Of a DNA stretch of 21,321 nucleotides, positions 15,264-21,321 are shown in pieces. Made by a program: the position numbers and the translations under genes. Where the stretch lies: the NCBI GenBank assembly GCA_937983065.1, contig CALKAL010000057.1, positions 1 to 21,321 of the forward strand, in the 5' to 3' direction. Source of the DNA: an uncultured Bacillaceae bacterium. GTDB lineage: Bacteria > Bacillota > Bacilli > Bacillales > Alkalibacillaceae. The number at the start of each line of letters is the position of its first letter. Within the stretch, counting starts at the first letter, position 1. The notes beneath the pieces are model-generated. The model worked only from the letters and a program-made list of their open reading frames with translations, was not told the DNA's origin and searched no databases.

Positions 15264-17207
15264 ATGTCTAACAAGATTAAAATTACGTTTCCCGACGGTC
15301 ATATAAAGGAGTTTGAAAAAGGAACGACGACGGAGGAAATCGCAGGTTCAATTAGTTCTGGTTTAAAGAAGCAAGCATTAGCAGGTAAATTTAATGGCGA
15401 GATGGTCGATTTAAAAACGGGCTTAACTGAAGATGGGACCATTCAAATTTTAACTTACAAAGATAAAGAAGGCGTTGACGTGTTAAGACATTCAACAGCT
15501 CATTTAATGGCTCAAGCGATTAAACGTCTTTATCCGAATGTTAAATTAGGCGTTGGTCCCGTTATTGAAGACGGTTTTTATTACGATATTGAAATGGATG
15601 AGACGTTAACACCAGAAGATTTACCTAAAATCGAAAAAGAGATGAAAAAAATCGCAAGTGATGGCATTGAAATTAAACGAATTGAATTATCCCGCGAAGA
15701 AGCAAAGCGTCGTTATGAAGAAATTGGAGACGATTTAAAGCTTGAATTAATCGATGATATTCCTGAAGGTGAACCGATTACAATTTATGAACAAGGCGAC
15801 TTTTTTGATTTATGTCGTGGCGTTCACGTGCCACATACAGGAAAAATTAAAGTGTTTAAGCTATTATCGATTTCTGGTGCTTACTGGCGTGGCGATAGTA
15901 ATAATAAAATGCTTCAACGAATTTACGGAACCGCTTTTGAAAAGCAGAGCGAACTCGAAGAACATCTGCGTCTTTTAGAGGAAGCAAAGGAGAGGGATCA
16001 CCGTAAACTCGGTAAGGAATTAGAGTTATTTACGAATTCTCAAACAGTCGGTGCGGGGCTACCACTTTGGCTTCCAAAAGGGGCAACGATTCGCCGCATT
16101 ATCGAGCGCTACATTGTCGATTTGGAATCCCGTCTCGGCTATGATCATGTTTATACGCCTGTTTTAGGAAGTTTAGAGCTTTATAAAACGAGCGGGCATT
16201 TAGATCATTACCAGGACGATATGTTTCCGAAAATGGAAATGGATAACGAAGATTTAGTTTTACGTCCGATGAACTGTCCACACCATATGATGATTTATAA
16301 AAATAAGCTGCATAGTTACCGCGACCTCCCTGTTAGAATTGCGGAGCTTGGTACGATGCATCGTTATGAAATGTCTGGTGCTTTAGCGGGACTTCAAAGG
16401 GTAAGAGGGATGACGTTAAATGACGCTCATATTTTCGTCCGCCCCGATCAAATTAAAGAAGAGTTTATCCGGGTTGTTCGATTAATCGAAGCGGTTTACA
16501 AAGATTTCGGAATTAACGATTATTCTTTCCGATTATCGTATCGAGATCCTGAAGATAAAGAAAAATATTTTGATGATGATGCGATGTGGGAAAGAGCACA
16601 ATCGATGATTAAAGAAGCAATGGATGACTTGGGCTTGGATTATTATGAAGCAGAAGGAGAAGCAGCTTTTTACGGACCAAAATTAGACGTTCAAGTAAAA
16701 ACGGCTTTAGGAAAAGAAGAAACACTATCAACGGTTCAACTCGACTTTTTACTTCCAGAACGTTTTGACTTAACGTATATTGGACAAGATGGAAAAGAAC
16801 ATCGCCCAGTCGTTATCCACCGTGGAGTCGTTTCAACGATGGAGCGTTTCGTAGCCTTCTTAATTGAAGAGTATAAAGGGGCATTCCCGACATGGCTCGC
16901 ACCAGTTCAAGCAAAAATTATCCCAGTATCCCTGGAAGCCCATATAGATTACGCAAAACAAGTGGAAGAGAAATTGCAGCTAGCAGGGATTCGTGTAGAA
17001 TTAGATTCACGGGATGAAAAATTAGGCTATAAAATTCGTGAATCACAAACGCAAAAAATTCCTTATTCCTTAGTTTTAGGCGATAAAGAGCTTGAACAAA
17101 ATGCCGTCAATATTCGGAAATACGGAGAAAAGGACAGCGCTACAATAGAAATTGATGAATTTATCAAGCAAATTGTGAAGGAAATAGATGAACGAAAGCT
17201 AAATTAG
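15264..17207 (+). CDS. thrS: Threonyl-tRNA synthetase
   Basis: The 647-aa class II synthetase charges tRNA-Thr. Domains in order: TGS (about 1-63, KITFPDGHIKEFEKGTTTEE); editing domain about 64-240, with HSTAHLMAQAIKRLYP and CRGVHVPHTG, for mischarged Ser; catalytic core about 240-535; anticodon-binding domain about 540-647. The zinc site is C338 (RPMNCPHH), H389 (LNDAHIF) and H519 (VVIHRGVVSTMERF). I chose ATG 15264 behind AAAAGGAGTG. A longer open frame reaches back to 15156 but runs through the T-box and terminator, so it is not coding. Confidence 0.97.
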   Translation: MSNKIKITFPDGHIKEFEKGTTTEEIAGSISSGLKKQALAGKFNGEMVDLKTGLTEDGTIQILTYKDKEGVDVLRHSTAHLMAQAIKRLYPNVKLGVGPVIEDGFYYDIEMDETLTPEDLPKIEKEMKKIASDGIEIKRIELSREEAKRRYEEIGDDLKLELIDDIPEGEPITIYEQGDFFDLCRGVHVPHTGKIKVFKLLSISGAYWRGDSNNKMLQRIYGTAFEKQSELEEHLRLLEEAKERDHRKLGKELELFTNSQTVGAGLPLWLPKGATIRRIIERYIVDLESRLGYDHVYTPVLGSLELYKTSGHLDHYQDDMFPKMEMDNEDLVLRPMNCPHHMMIYKNKLHSYRDLPVRIAELGTMHRYEMSGALAGLQRVRGMTLNDAHIFVRPDQIKEEFIRVVRLIEAVYKDFGINDYSFRLSYRDPEDKEKYFDDDAMWERAQSMIKEAMDDLGLDYYEAEGEAAFYGPKLDVQVKTALGKEETLSTVQLDFLLPERFDLTYIGQDGKEHRPVVIHRGVVSTMERFVAFLIEEYKGAFPTWLAPVQAKIIPVSLEAHIDYAKQVEEKLQLAGIRVELDSRDEKLGYKIRESQTQKIPYSLVLGDKELEQNAVNIRKYGEKDSATIEIDEFIKQIVKEIDERKLN

Positions 17208-17209
17208 AT

Positions 17210-17305
17210 GCTTAAAAAGATTTAAGCGATAATATAATGGTGCGCTTACTCTGCTTTAGAAGTTTTAATTTTTATAGACGAATTTTCTAAAGCCTAGAAT
17301 CGCAC
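17210..17305 (+). other. Hairpins of unknown role between thrS and infC
   Basis: Two hairpins follow the thrS stop. The first is GCTTAAA-AAGA-TTTAAGC (17210-17227), a perfect 7-bp stem. The second is nested: outer arms GTGCG (17240-17244) and CGCAC (17301-17305), and inner arms GCTTTAGAA (17253-17261) and TTCTAAAGC (17285-17293), with TCT/AGA possibly pairing between. Neither is followed by a T-run. A TATAAT lies at 17233-17238, between them, without a clear -35. They could stabilise the thrS mRNA 3' end or be a small structured RNA; function unknown. Confidence 0.55.
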
Positions 17306-17345
17306 TAATGGTCATTGCAGCTTCGTTTCATCTGAAATTCTTTTC

Positions 17346-17374
17346 TTGACAATTCAAGTATTCCTTTATATACT
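17346..17374 (+). promoter_or_regulatory. Promoter of the infC-rpmI-rplT operon
   Basis: TTGACA (17346-17351) is a perfect -35. TATACT (17369-17374) follows at exactly 17 bp. Transcription would start near 17381, immediately before the L20 leader. Confidence 0.9.
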
Positions 17375-17381
17375 TGATAAG

Positions 17382-17556
17382 GTAATTAAATAAGGTCATT
17401 TATAGACAAGTAGGAGCACCCGCTTCTCACCTGATTGACGCTTTTAGCTGTTACCAGGTTCTAAAGACTCGTTTAAACGATTACATTAATTTGTTAAGTT
17501 TCGTTTATCATTAAATTCGAGTAGTGTGGGTGCAAATATGTGCTCACACTTTTTTT
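17382..17556 (+). ncRNA. L20 leader (ribosomal protein autoregulatory leader)
   Basis: The leader before infC has the features of the Bacillus L20 leader. GCACCC (17416-17421) is followed by CGCTTCTCACCTGATTGACG, in which ACCTG (17429-17433) pairs with CAGGT (17455-17459). GCACCC can pair long-range with GGGTGC (17528-17533), which is itself part of the terminator 5' arm, so the two folds exclude each other. Free L20 protein is known to bind such leaders and favour termination, so excess L20 lowers expression of infC, rpmI and rplT. Confidence 0.88.
17523..17556 (+). terminator. Conditional terminator of the L20 leader
   Basis: AGTGTGGGTGC (17523-17533) pairs with GTGCTCACACT (17540-17550), 11 bp with three G-U pairs, followed by seven T. 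It lies 58 bp before the infC start and is the regulated attenuator of the operon. Confidence 0.88.
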
Positions 17557-17613
17557 AATTGATTCGCTTGTCGAGAATGCCTTATTTCAAGAAAAATGTG
17601 GAGGTGTCTCACT

Positions 17614-18129
17614 ATTAGCAAAGATGTACATGTCAATGAGGGGATTCGTGCAAGAGAAATTCGCCTTATTGATGTTAACGGTGATCAATTAGGGATCAAA
17701 ACTCGTCAAGAAGCATTAGAAATCGCTGAACGTGCAAATTTAGACTTAGTATTAGTTGCGCCTAACGCTAAGCCACCTGTAGGTCGAATTATGGACTATG
17801 GTAAATATCGCTTTGAGCAACAAAAGAAAGAAAAAGAGCAGCGTAAAAAACAAAAAGTCATTAACATTAAAGAAGTTCGTTTAACACCAACGATTGAAAC
17901 CCATGACTTTAATACGAAACTTCGTAATGCGCATAAATTTTTAGAAAAAGGCGATAAAGTGAAGGTAAGCGTCCGTTTTAGAGGTCGTGCCATCACACAT
18001 AAAGAATTAGGACAACAAGTACTAGATCGGTTTGCTGAGGAATGTAGCGAGCTTGCAAGTGTCGAAACGAAACCGAAAATGGAAGGGCGCAATATGTTCA
18101 TGATGCTCGTTCCAAAAACTGAAAAATAA
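17614..18129 (+). CDS. infC: Translation initiation factor IF-3, AUU start
   Basis: The 171-aa factor binds the 30S subunit, keeps the subunits apart and checks start-codon pairing. The N-domain (about 1-80) has EIRLIDVNGDQLGIKTRQEA, and the linker is YGKYRFEQQKKEKEQRKKQK. The C-domain has VKEVRLTPTIETHDF-like sequence and VRFRGRAITHKELG. The start is ATT 17614: GGAGGTG (17600-17606) lies seven bases before it and gives MSKDVHVNE, the known Bacillus IF-3 beginning. The in-frame ATG 17596 lies before the ribosome site and is not likely used. An AUU start allows IF-3 to repress its own translation. It reads PPVGRIMDYG where many relatives have PPVCRIMDYG. Confidence 0.96.
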   Translation: MSKDVHVNEGIRAREIRLIDVNGDQLGIKTRQEALEIAERANLDLVLVAPNAKPPVGRIMDYGKYRFEQQKKEKEQRKKQKVINIKEVRLTPTIETHDFNTKLRNAHKFLEKGDKVKVSVRFRGRAITHKELGQQVLDRFAEECSELASVETKPKMEGRNMFMMLVPKTEK

Positions 18130-18166
18130 AGCTTAAGTTTTAGCTATTTTTGAAGGAGGACTTATT

Positions 18167-18364
18167 ATGCCTAAAATGAAGACGCATAAAGGTGCACAAA
18201 AGCGCTTTAAGAAAACTGGATCTGGAAAATTTAAACGCTCACGTGCGTTTACAAGCCATTTATTTGGTAATAAAACACAAAAACAGAAACGTCATTTAAG
18301 AAAACAAGTCGTCGTTTCCAAAGGTGACGAAGGACGTCTAAAAAAATTACTACCATATGAATAA
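18167..18364 (+). CDS. rpmI: 50S ribosomal protein L35
   Basis: The 65-aa, very basic protein starts MPKMKTHKGAQKRFKKTGSG and contains RSRAFTSHLFGNKTQKQKR and LRKQVVVS, all family hallmarks. The length is typical. ATG 18167 follows a strong GAAGGAGGA. It is the middle gene of infC-rpmI-rplT, 37 bp after infC. Confidence 0.98.
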   Translation: MPKMKTHKGAQKRFKKTGSGKFKRSRAFTSHLFGNKTQKQKRHLRKQVVVSKGDEGRLKKLLPYE

Positions 18365-18395
18365 AAATGTTTGGATTTAAATAGGAGGGATTATC

Positions 18396-18752
18396 ATGCC
18401 ACGTGTTAAAGGTGGAACAGTCACGCGTAAAAGACGTAAGCGTGTACTGAAGCTAGCTAAAGGATACTACGGTTCGAAAAGAACGTTATTTAAAACAGCA
18501 AAACAACAAGTAATGAAATCAGGTCAATATGCCTATCGGGATCGCCGTCAAAGAAAACGTGACTTCCGTAAATTATGGATTGCCCGCATTAATGCGGCAG
18601 CTCGTCTAAATGACATTTCATATAGTCGTTTAATGCATGGACTTAAATTAGCTGGTATTGAAATTAATCGTAAAATGTTAGCTGATCTTGCAGTAAACGA
18701 TGAAAATGCATTTACTGAATTAGTTAACCAAGCGAAAGCAGCTTTAAAATAA
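18396..18752 (+). CDS. rplT: 50S ribosomal protein L20
   Basis: The 118-aa protein starts MPRVKGGTVTRKRRKRVLKL. The long basic N-terminal extension reaches into 23S rRNA, and the globular C-terminal half reads IARINAAARLNDISYSRLMHG and LAGIEINRKMLADLA. It is an early assembly protein and the likely repressor that binds the leader upstream of infC. ATG 18396 lies behind TAGGAGGGA. A strong terminator follows. Confidence 0.98.
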   Translation: MPRVKGGTVTRKRRKRVLKLAKGYYGSKRTLFKTAKQQVMKSGQYAYRDRRQRKRDFRKLWIARINAAARLNDISYSRLMHGLKLAGIEINRKMLADLAVNDENAFTELVNQAKAALK

Positions 18753-18755
18753 TTG

Positions 18756-18829
18756 AAAAAACAACCTTAACAATTGATCTTAACTGACACTTGAATCGTG
18801 CAGATTAATTGTTTAAGGTTGTTTTTTAT
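18756..18829 (+). terminator. Long terminator after rplT
   Basis: The 5' arm begins AAAAAACAACCTTAACAATT (from 18756) and continues to about 18780. It pairs with 18802-18827, about 25 bp with a single bulge and one G-U or mismatch, ending in TTTTTT. The loop is about 21 nt. The run of A at its start means it could also stop transcription from the other strand. Confidence 0.92.
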
Positions 18830-18914
18830 TTGATGGACATTTCGCTTCAATTGTCATAAAGGCTCGTCTCTTGTCATATGAATATACTGACTATGAACAA
18901 GAAAGGAAATCAAT

Positions 18915-19493
18915 ATGGAAAATGTAATAGCGTGGGTTAATGATACGATGAATTCCTCGGCATATATAGCACCTATGCTGTTTATTACTTTTCACATTAT
19001 CCGTCCGTTTTTGTTCATCCCTGTTGCCTTTATTTGTATTACTGGTGGTTTATTGTTTGGTGTTACTTATGGTGCTGTTTATTCTATCATTGGCATCACA
19101 CTATCAAGTATTATGTTTTATTTTTTCATGAGCCAAGTTCCGAGCTTTTTTGAAAGACTGCATCGCCTCCGTGAAAAAATGTTCGGTAAACATAGTCGTC
19201 TTTCAATACCTCAAGTCGTTTTATTAAGAATTACACCGTTTATTCATTTTCATTTAATTTCTCTTTGCTTAATAGAAATGACGAGAAATTTCAAAGAGTA
19301 TGCTAAACTATCTGTCCTCTCTAACGTTCCACTCGCAGTTGTTTATACATCGTTCGGTCAATGGTTCCAATCATTACAAATTCATCACGTAATCATCCTT
19401 TTAGGTGTGGTCCTCGTTTTATTATATGTATTAAGAACGAAAGAGATCGTTATGAAATGGGAAGATTTTTTCGCTCCAGATTTTCAAAAGTAA
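18915..19493 (+). CDS. TVP38/TMEM64-type membrane protein
   Basis: This 192-aa integral membrane protein belongs to the VTT/DedA-related superfamily. The glycine motif is GGLLFGVTYGAVYSIIGITL (residues about 44-63). The second family motif is altered: VVLLRITPFIHFHLISL keeps the Arg and Pro, but has His and Ser where many relatives have Pro-Phe-Asn/Val. About five hydrophobic segments are visible, the last at about 155-175. Relatives are implicated in lipid scrambling or transport; the role here is unknown. ATG 18915 follows GAAAGGA. Upstream, TTGTCATA occurs twice (18851-18858 and 18871-18878), 20 bp apart, before a TATACT (18883-18888). It lies between rplT and the dUTPase. Confidence 0.8.
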   Translation: MENVIAWVNDTMNSSAYIAPMLFITFHIIRPFLFIPVAFICITGGLLFGVTYGAVYSIIGITLSSIMFYFFMSQVPSFFERLHRLREKMFGKHSRLSIPQVVLLRITPFIHFHLISLCLIEMTRNFKEYAKLSVLSNVPLAVVYTSFGQWFQSLQIHHVIILLGVVLVLLYVLRTKEIVMKWEDFFAPDFQK

Positions 19494-19510
19494 TCAAATA
19501 AGCTCACTCA

Positions 19511-19539
19511 TTAAGAATCCTTTGTTTTCATGTTATACT
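19511..19539 (+). promoter_or_regulatory. Promoter of the dUTPase gene
   Basis: TTAAGA (19511-19516), a 17-bp spacer, then TATACT (19534-19539), preceded by TG (extended -10 TGTTATACT). The -10 region CATGTTATACT resembles the CcpN-type 11-mer at gapB with one mismatch, but there is no inverted partner, so I read it as a plain promoter. Confidence 0.65.
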
Positions 19540-19562
19540 AATGAAAAAAGGAGGGAATTTTT

Positions 19563-20051
19563 TTGGATTGGGCTTATTTATATGAACTACAACAAAAATT
19601 AGATGAAAAAATTATCGAATCAACAACGAAAAATACCGATGACATGCTCGAGGATAAAATTCTAGCTTTAATCGTTGAAGTGAGTGAGCTTGCAAATGAG
19701 ACAAGATGTTTTAAATATTGGAGTAAAAAAGGTCCGAATGCACAAGAACAAATTTTAGAGGAATATGTAGATGGCATCCATTTTTTATTATCACTCGGAT
19801 TAGACTTCAATTACCGTTACGACTTAAAAAAGGACAAGCTCAATACGGTACCTTCATTGACGAAAGGCTTTCATGATGTTTATGAACACATTTATCTATT
19901 TAAGCATGATCCGACTGAAGAAAATTATTTTAAATTAATGAATACATATTTAAGCTTAAGTATTGCCCTTAACTTTACTGAGCTTGACATTTTCAACGCC
20001 TATTTAGATAAAAATAAAGTGAATCATATGAGGCAACATTCTGGTTATTAA
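19563..20051 (+). CDS. All-alpha dUTP diphosphatase (dimeric dUTPase type)
   Basis: The 162-aa, helical protein hydrolyses dUTP to dUMP and pyrophosphate, which keeps uracil out of DNA and supplies dTMP synthesis. The metal motifs of the all-alpha NTP pyrophosphatases are present: E39-x2-E42 (LIVEVSELANE) and E67-x2-D70 (EEYVDGIHF), with CFKYWSKK between. It has no resemblance to the trimeric beta-type dUTPase. TTG 19563 lies seven bases after AAAGGAGGG (19547-19555). Its nucleotide-pool role fits the replication genes upstream, but it has its own promoter. Confidence 0.88.
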   Translation: MDWAYLYELQQKLDEKIIESTTKNTDDMLEDKILALIVEVSELANETRCFKYWSKKGPNAQEQILEEYVDGIHFLLSLGLDFNYRYDLKKDKLNTVPSLTKGFHDVYEHIYLFKHDPTEENYFKLMNTYLSLSIALNFTELDIFNAYLDKNKVNHMRQHSGY

Positions 20052-20057
20052 AAAATT

Positions 20058-20086
20058 TTGTGAAATATTTATAAAACGATTATAAT
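20058..20086 (+). promoter_or_regulatory. Promoter of the M42 peptidase gene
   Basis: TTGTGA (20058-20063), a 17-bp spacer and a perfect TATAAT (20081-20086), 37 bp before the start codon. It lies just after the dUTPase stop. Confidence 0.8.
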
Positions 20087-20123
20087 GGTAGTGTCGTTAA
20101 ATTAAGTATGGGAGGTTCAATGA

Positions 20124-21209
20124 ATGGCAAATTTAGATGCAACATTACAAATGTTAAAAGAATTAACAGATGCAAAAGGAATTCCTGGAAATGAAAAAGA
20201 ACCACGGGACATTATGAAAAAGCATATTGAAAACTATGCTGATGAAGTAACTACAGATGGTTTAGGTAGTTTAATTGCGAAAAAAACAGGTGAAGAATAC
20301 GGACCGAAAATTATGGTGACAGGCCATTTAGATGAAGTTGGTTTCATGGTTACACGTATTGATGACAAAGGATTTCTATTTTTCCAACCGGTTGGTGGCT
20401 GGTGGAACCAAGTTATGCTCGCTCAACGGGTAACTATTATGACTAAAAATGGCGATTTAACAGGTGTAATTGGTTCTAAACCACCGCATATTTTATCTCC
20501 TGAAGCTCGTAAGAAACCAGTCGATATTAAAGACATGTTTATTGATATCGGGGCTTCAAGTAAGGAAGAAGCTGAAGCGTTTGGTGTCCGCCCTGGTGAT
20601 TCAATCGTTCCTTATTTTGAGTTTACTGTTATGAAAAATGAAAAGCTTTTACTCGCAAAAGCTTGGGACAACCGAATTGGCTGTGCGATTGCAATCGATG
20701 TATTAAAACAGCTTAAAGATGTTAACCACCCTAACGTCGTTTATGGTGTCGGTGCAGTTCAGGAAGAAGTTGGCTTACGCGGAGCAAGAACTGCTACTCA
20801 TAAAATTAATCCAGATATCGGATTTGCGGTTGATGTCGGTATCGCTGGTGATATGCCAGGTGTATCTGATAAAGAGGCAGCTGGTAAAATGGGTGATGGC
20901 CCTCAAATTATCGTATACGACGCTTCAATGGTATCTCATAAAGGATTACGTGATTTCGTCGTTAAAACTGCAGAAGAGAACAATATTCCGTTTCAATACG
21001 AATCAATGCCTGGCGGTGGAACAGATGCAGGATCAATCCACATTTCTCATAATGGAGTTCCAGCATTATCCATTACTGTTCCAACACGTTATATCCACTC
21101 TCACGCAGCTATGCTACATCGCGACGATTTCGAAAATGCGGTTAAATTAATCGTTGAAGTGATTAAAAAATTAGACCGAGATACAGTTAATGAAATTACT
21201 TATAATTAA
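20124..21209 (+). CDS. ysdC: M42-family metallo-aminopeptidase (YsdC type)
   Basis: The 361-aa cytoplasmic, co-catalytic metal enzyme probably trims N-terminal residues from peptides. Metal ligands and catalytic residues fit the family: H68 and D70 (TGHLDEVGF), D182 (AWDNRIG), E214-E215 (VQEEVGLRGA), D237 (AVDVG) and H325 (RYIHSHAAM). The GGGTDAG motif is at 297-303. Relatives include glutamyl aminopeptidases and endoglucanase-annotated enzymes, and substrate preference cannot be told from sequence. ATG 20124 is seven bases after GGGAGGT. In B. subtilis ysdC also lies downstream of rplT. Confidence 0.92.
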   Translation: MANLDATLQMLKELTDAKGIPGNEKEPRDIMKKHIENYADEVTTDGLGSLIAKKTGEEYGPKIMVTGHLDEVGFMVTRIDDKGFLFFQPVGGWWNQVMLAQRVTIMTKNGDLTGVIGSKPPHILSPEARKKPVDIKDMFIDIGASSKEEAEAFGVRPGDSIVPYFEFTVMKNEKLLLAKAWDNRIGCAIAIDVLKQLKDVNHPNVVYGVGAVQEEVGLRGARTATHKINPDIGFAVDVGIAGDMPGVSDKEAAGKMGDGPQIIVYDASMVSHKGLRDFVVKTAEENNIPFQYESMPGGGTDAGSIHISHNGVPALSITVPTRYIHSHAAMLHRDDFENAVKLIVEVIKKLDRDTVNEITYN

Positions 21210-21211
21210 TA

Positions 21212-21257
21212 AAAAAGCTTGTTGATTTTCCTAGAGGGAAATTCAACAAGCTTTTTA
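21212..21257 (+). terminator. Terminator after the M42 peptidase gene
   Basis: AAAAAGCTTGTTGATTTTCC (from 21212) pairs with GGAAATTCAACAAGCTTTTT (21237-21256), about 19 bp with one mismatch. It has T on one side and A on the other, so it may work in both directions. Confidence 0.92.
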
Positions 21258-21292
21258 ATATGTTTTTATTGAATATTGATTTTAGTCCTATG

Positions 21293-21321
21293 GTGTGCGA
21301 CCGCCGATATCTGAGTGCGAC
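21293..21321. repeat. Start of a second 20-bp-period repeat, cut by the window edge
   Basis: GTGCGAC occurs at 21295-21301 and again at 21315-21321, exactly 20 bp apart, in the contexts GTGTGCGAC and GAGTGCGAC. The intervening bases are CGCCGATATCTGA. Only about one and a half units are visible. The stretch is richer in GC than the DNA around it and lies after a gene-closing terminator. Confidence 0.5.

Noticed and set aside
17796..18101. Minus-strand open frame of 101 codons inside infC
   Set aside because: It lies wholly antisense to infC, is Ser/Phe/Leu-rich as expected of antisense to a Lys/Glu-rich gene, and has no ribosome site.
20719..21150. Plus-strand open frame of 143 codons in a second frame of the M42 gene
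   Set aside because: It overlaps conserved catalytic residues of the M42 peptidase in another frame and shows no motif or ribosome site.
1..21321. Mobile elements, phage genes, CRISPR arrays, toxin-antitoxin or defence systems, tRNA or rRNA genes
   Set aside because: I looked for these on both strands. All long frames are explained by core genes, no transposase or repeat-spacer array is present, and no tRNA-like cloverleaf was recognised.

Overview
The window is a piece of chromosome from a low-GC, endospore-forming Bacillaceae. Three things support this. The gene order phoP-phoR-polA-mutM-ytaF-coaE-gapB-nrdR-dnaB-dnaI-ytxC-thrS-infC-rpmI-rplT is the Bacillus subtilis-type core order. Two genes are homologues of sporulation-annotated proteins (YtaF, YtxC). 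Start codons are often TTG, behind strong AGGAGG-like ribosome sites. The genus cannot be fixed from the sequence alone.

Layout. The left edge holds the N-terminus of a short-chain dehydrogenase on the minus strand (1-140). Everything else is on the plus strand. Next come a YyaL/SPATA20-type thioredoxin-fold protein (383-2428), a 20-bp-period tandem repeat (2450-2540), and the phosphate two-component system PhoP-PhoR (2631-5036). A tight DNA maintenance and CoA group follows, polA-mutM-ytaF-coaE (5086-9874), closed by a terminator. gapB (10015-11037) stands alone between terminators, with two near-identical inverted copies of a CcpN-type operator around its promoter. A replication-restart operon nrdR-dnaB-dnaI-ytxC runs 11207-14935. 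thrS (15264-17207) is preceded by a promoter and a threonyl T-box riboswitch. The 406-bp gap after thrS holds hairpins, a consensus promoter and the L20 autoregulatory leader of infC-rpmI-rplT (17614-18752); infC starts with AUU. After a long terminator come a TVP38/TMEM64-type membrane protein, an all-alpha dUTPase and an M42 aminopeptidase (YsdC type), followed by a terminator. The last bases begin what looks like a second 20-bp-period repeat that runs off the window.

How the genes fit together. Most of the content is housekeeping: DNA replication and repair (polA, mutM, dnaB, dnaI, dUTPase, nrdR), translation (thrS, infC, rpmI, rplT), phosphate sensing (phoPR), gluconeogenesis (gapB) and CoA synthesis (coaE). 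Regulation is rich: T-box, L20 leader, CcpN-like sites, and a hairpin that could mask the ytxC ribosome site.

I found no convincing new multi-gene system. The least explained signals are the two intergenic 20-bp-period repeats, the hairpins after thrS, the hairpin over the ytxC ribosome site, and an apparently complete EF-hand loop inside the membrane protein YtaF. Relative to B. subtilis, as I recall its order, speD is absent between gapB and nrdR, mdh is not next to phoP, and the TVP38 and dUTPase genes occupy the place of ysdA-ysdB.
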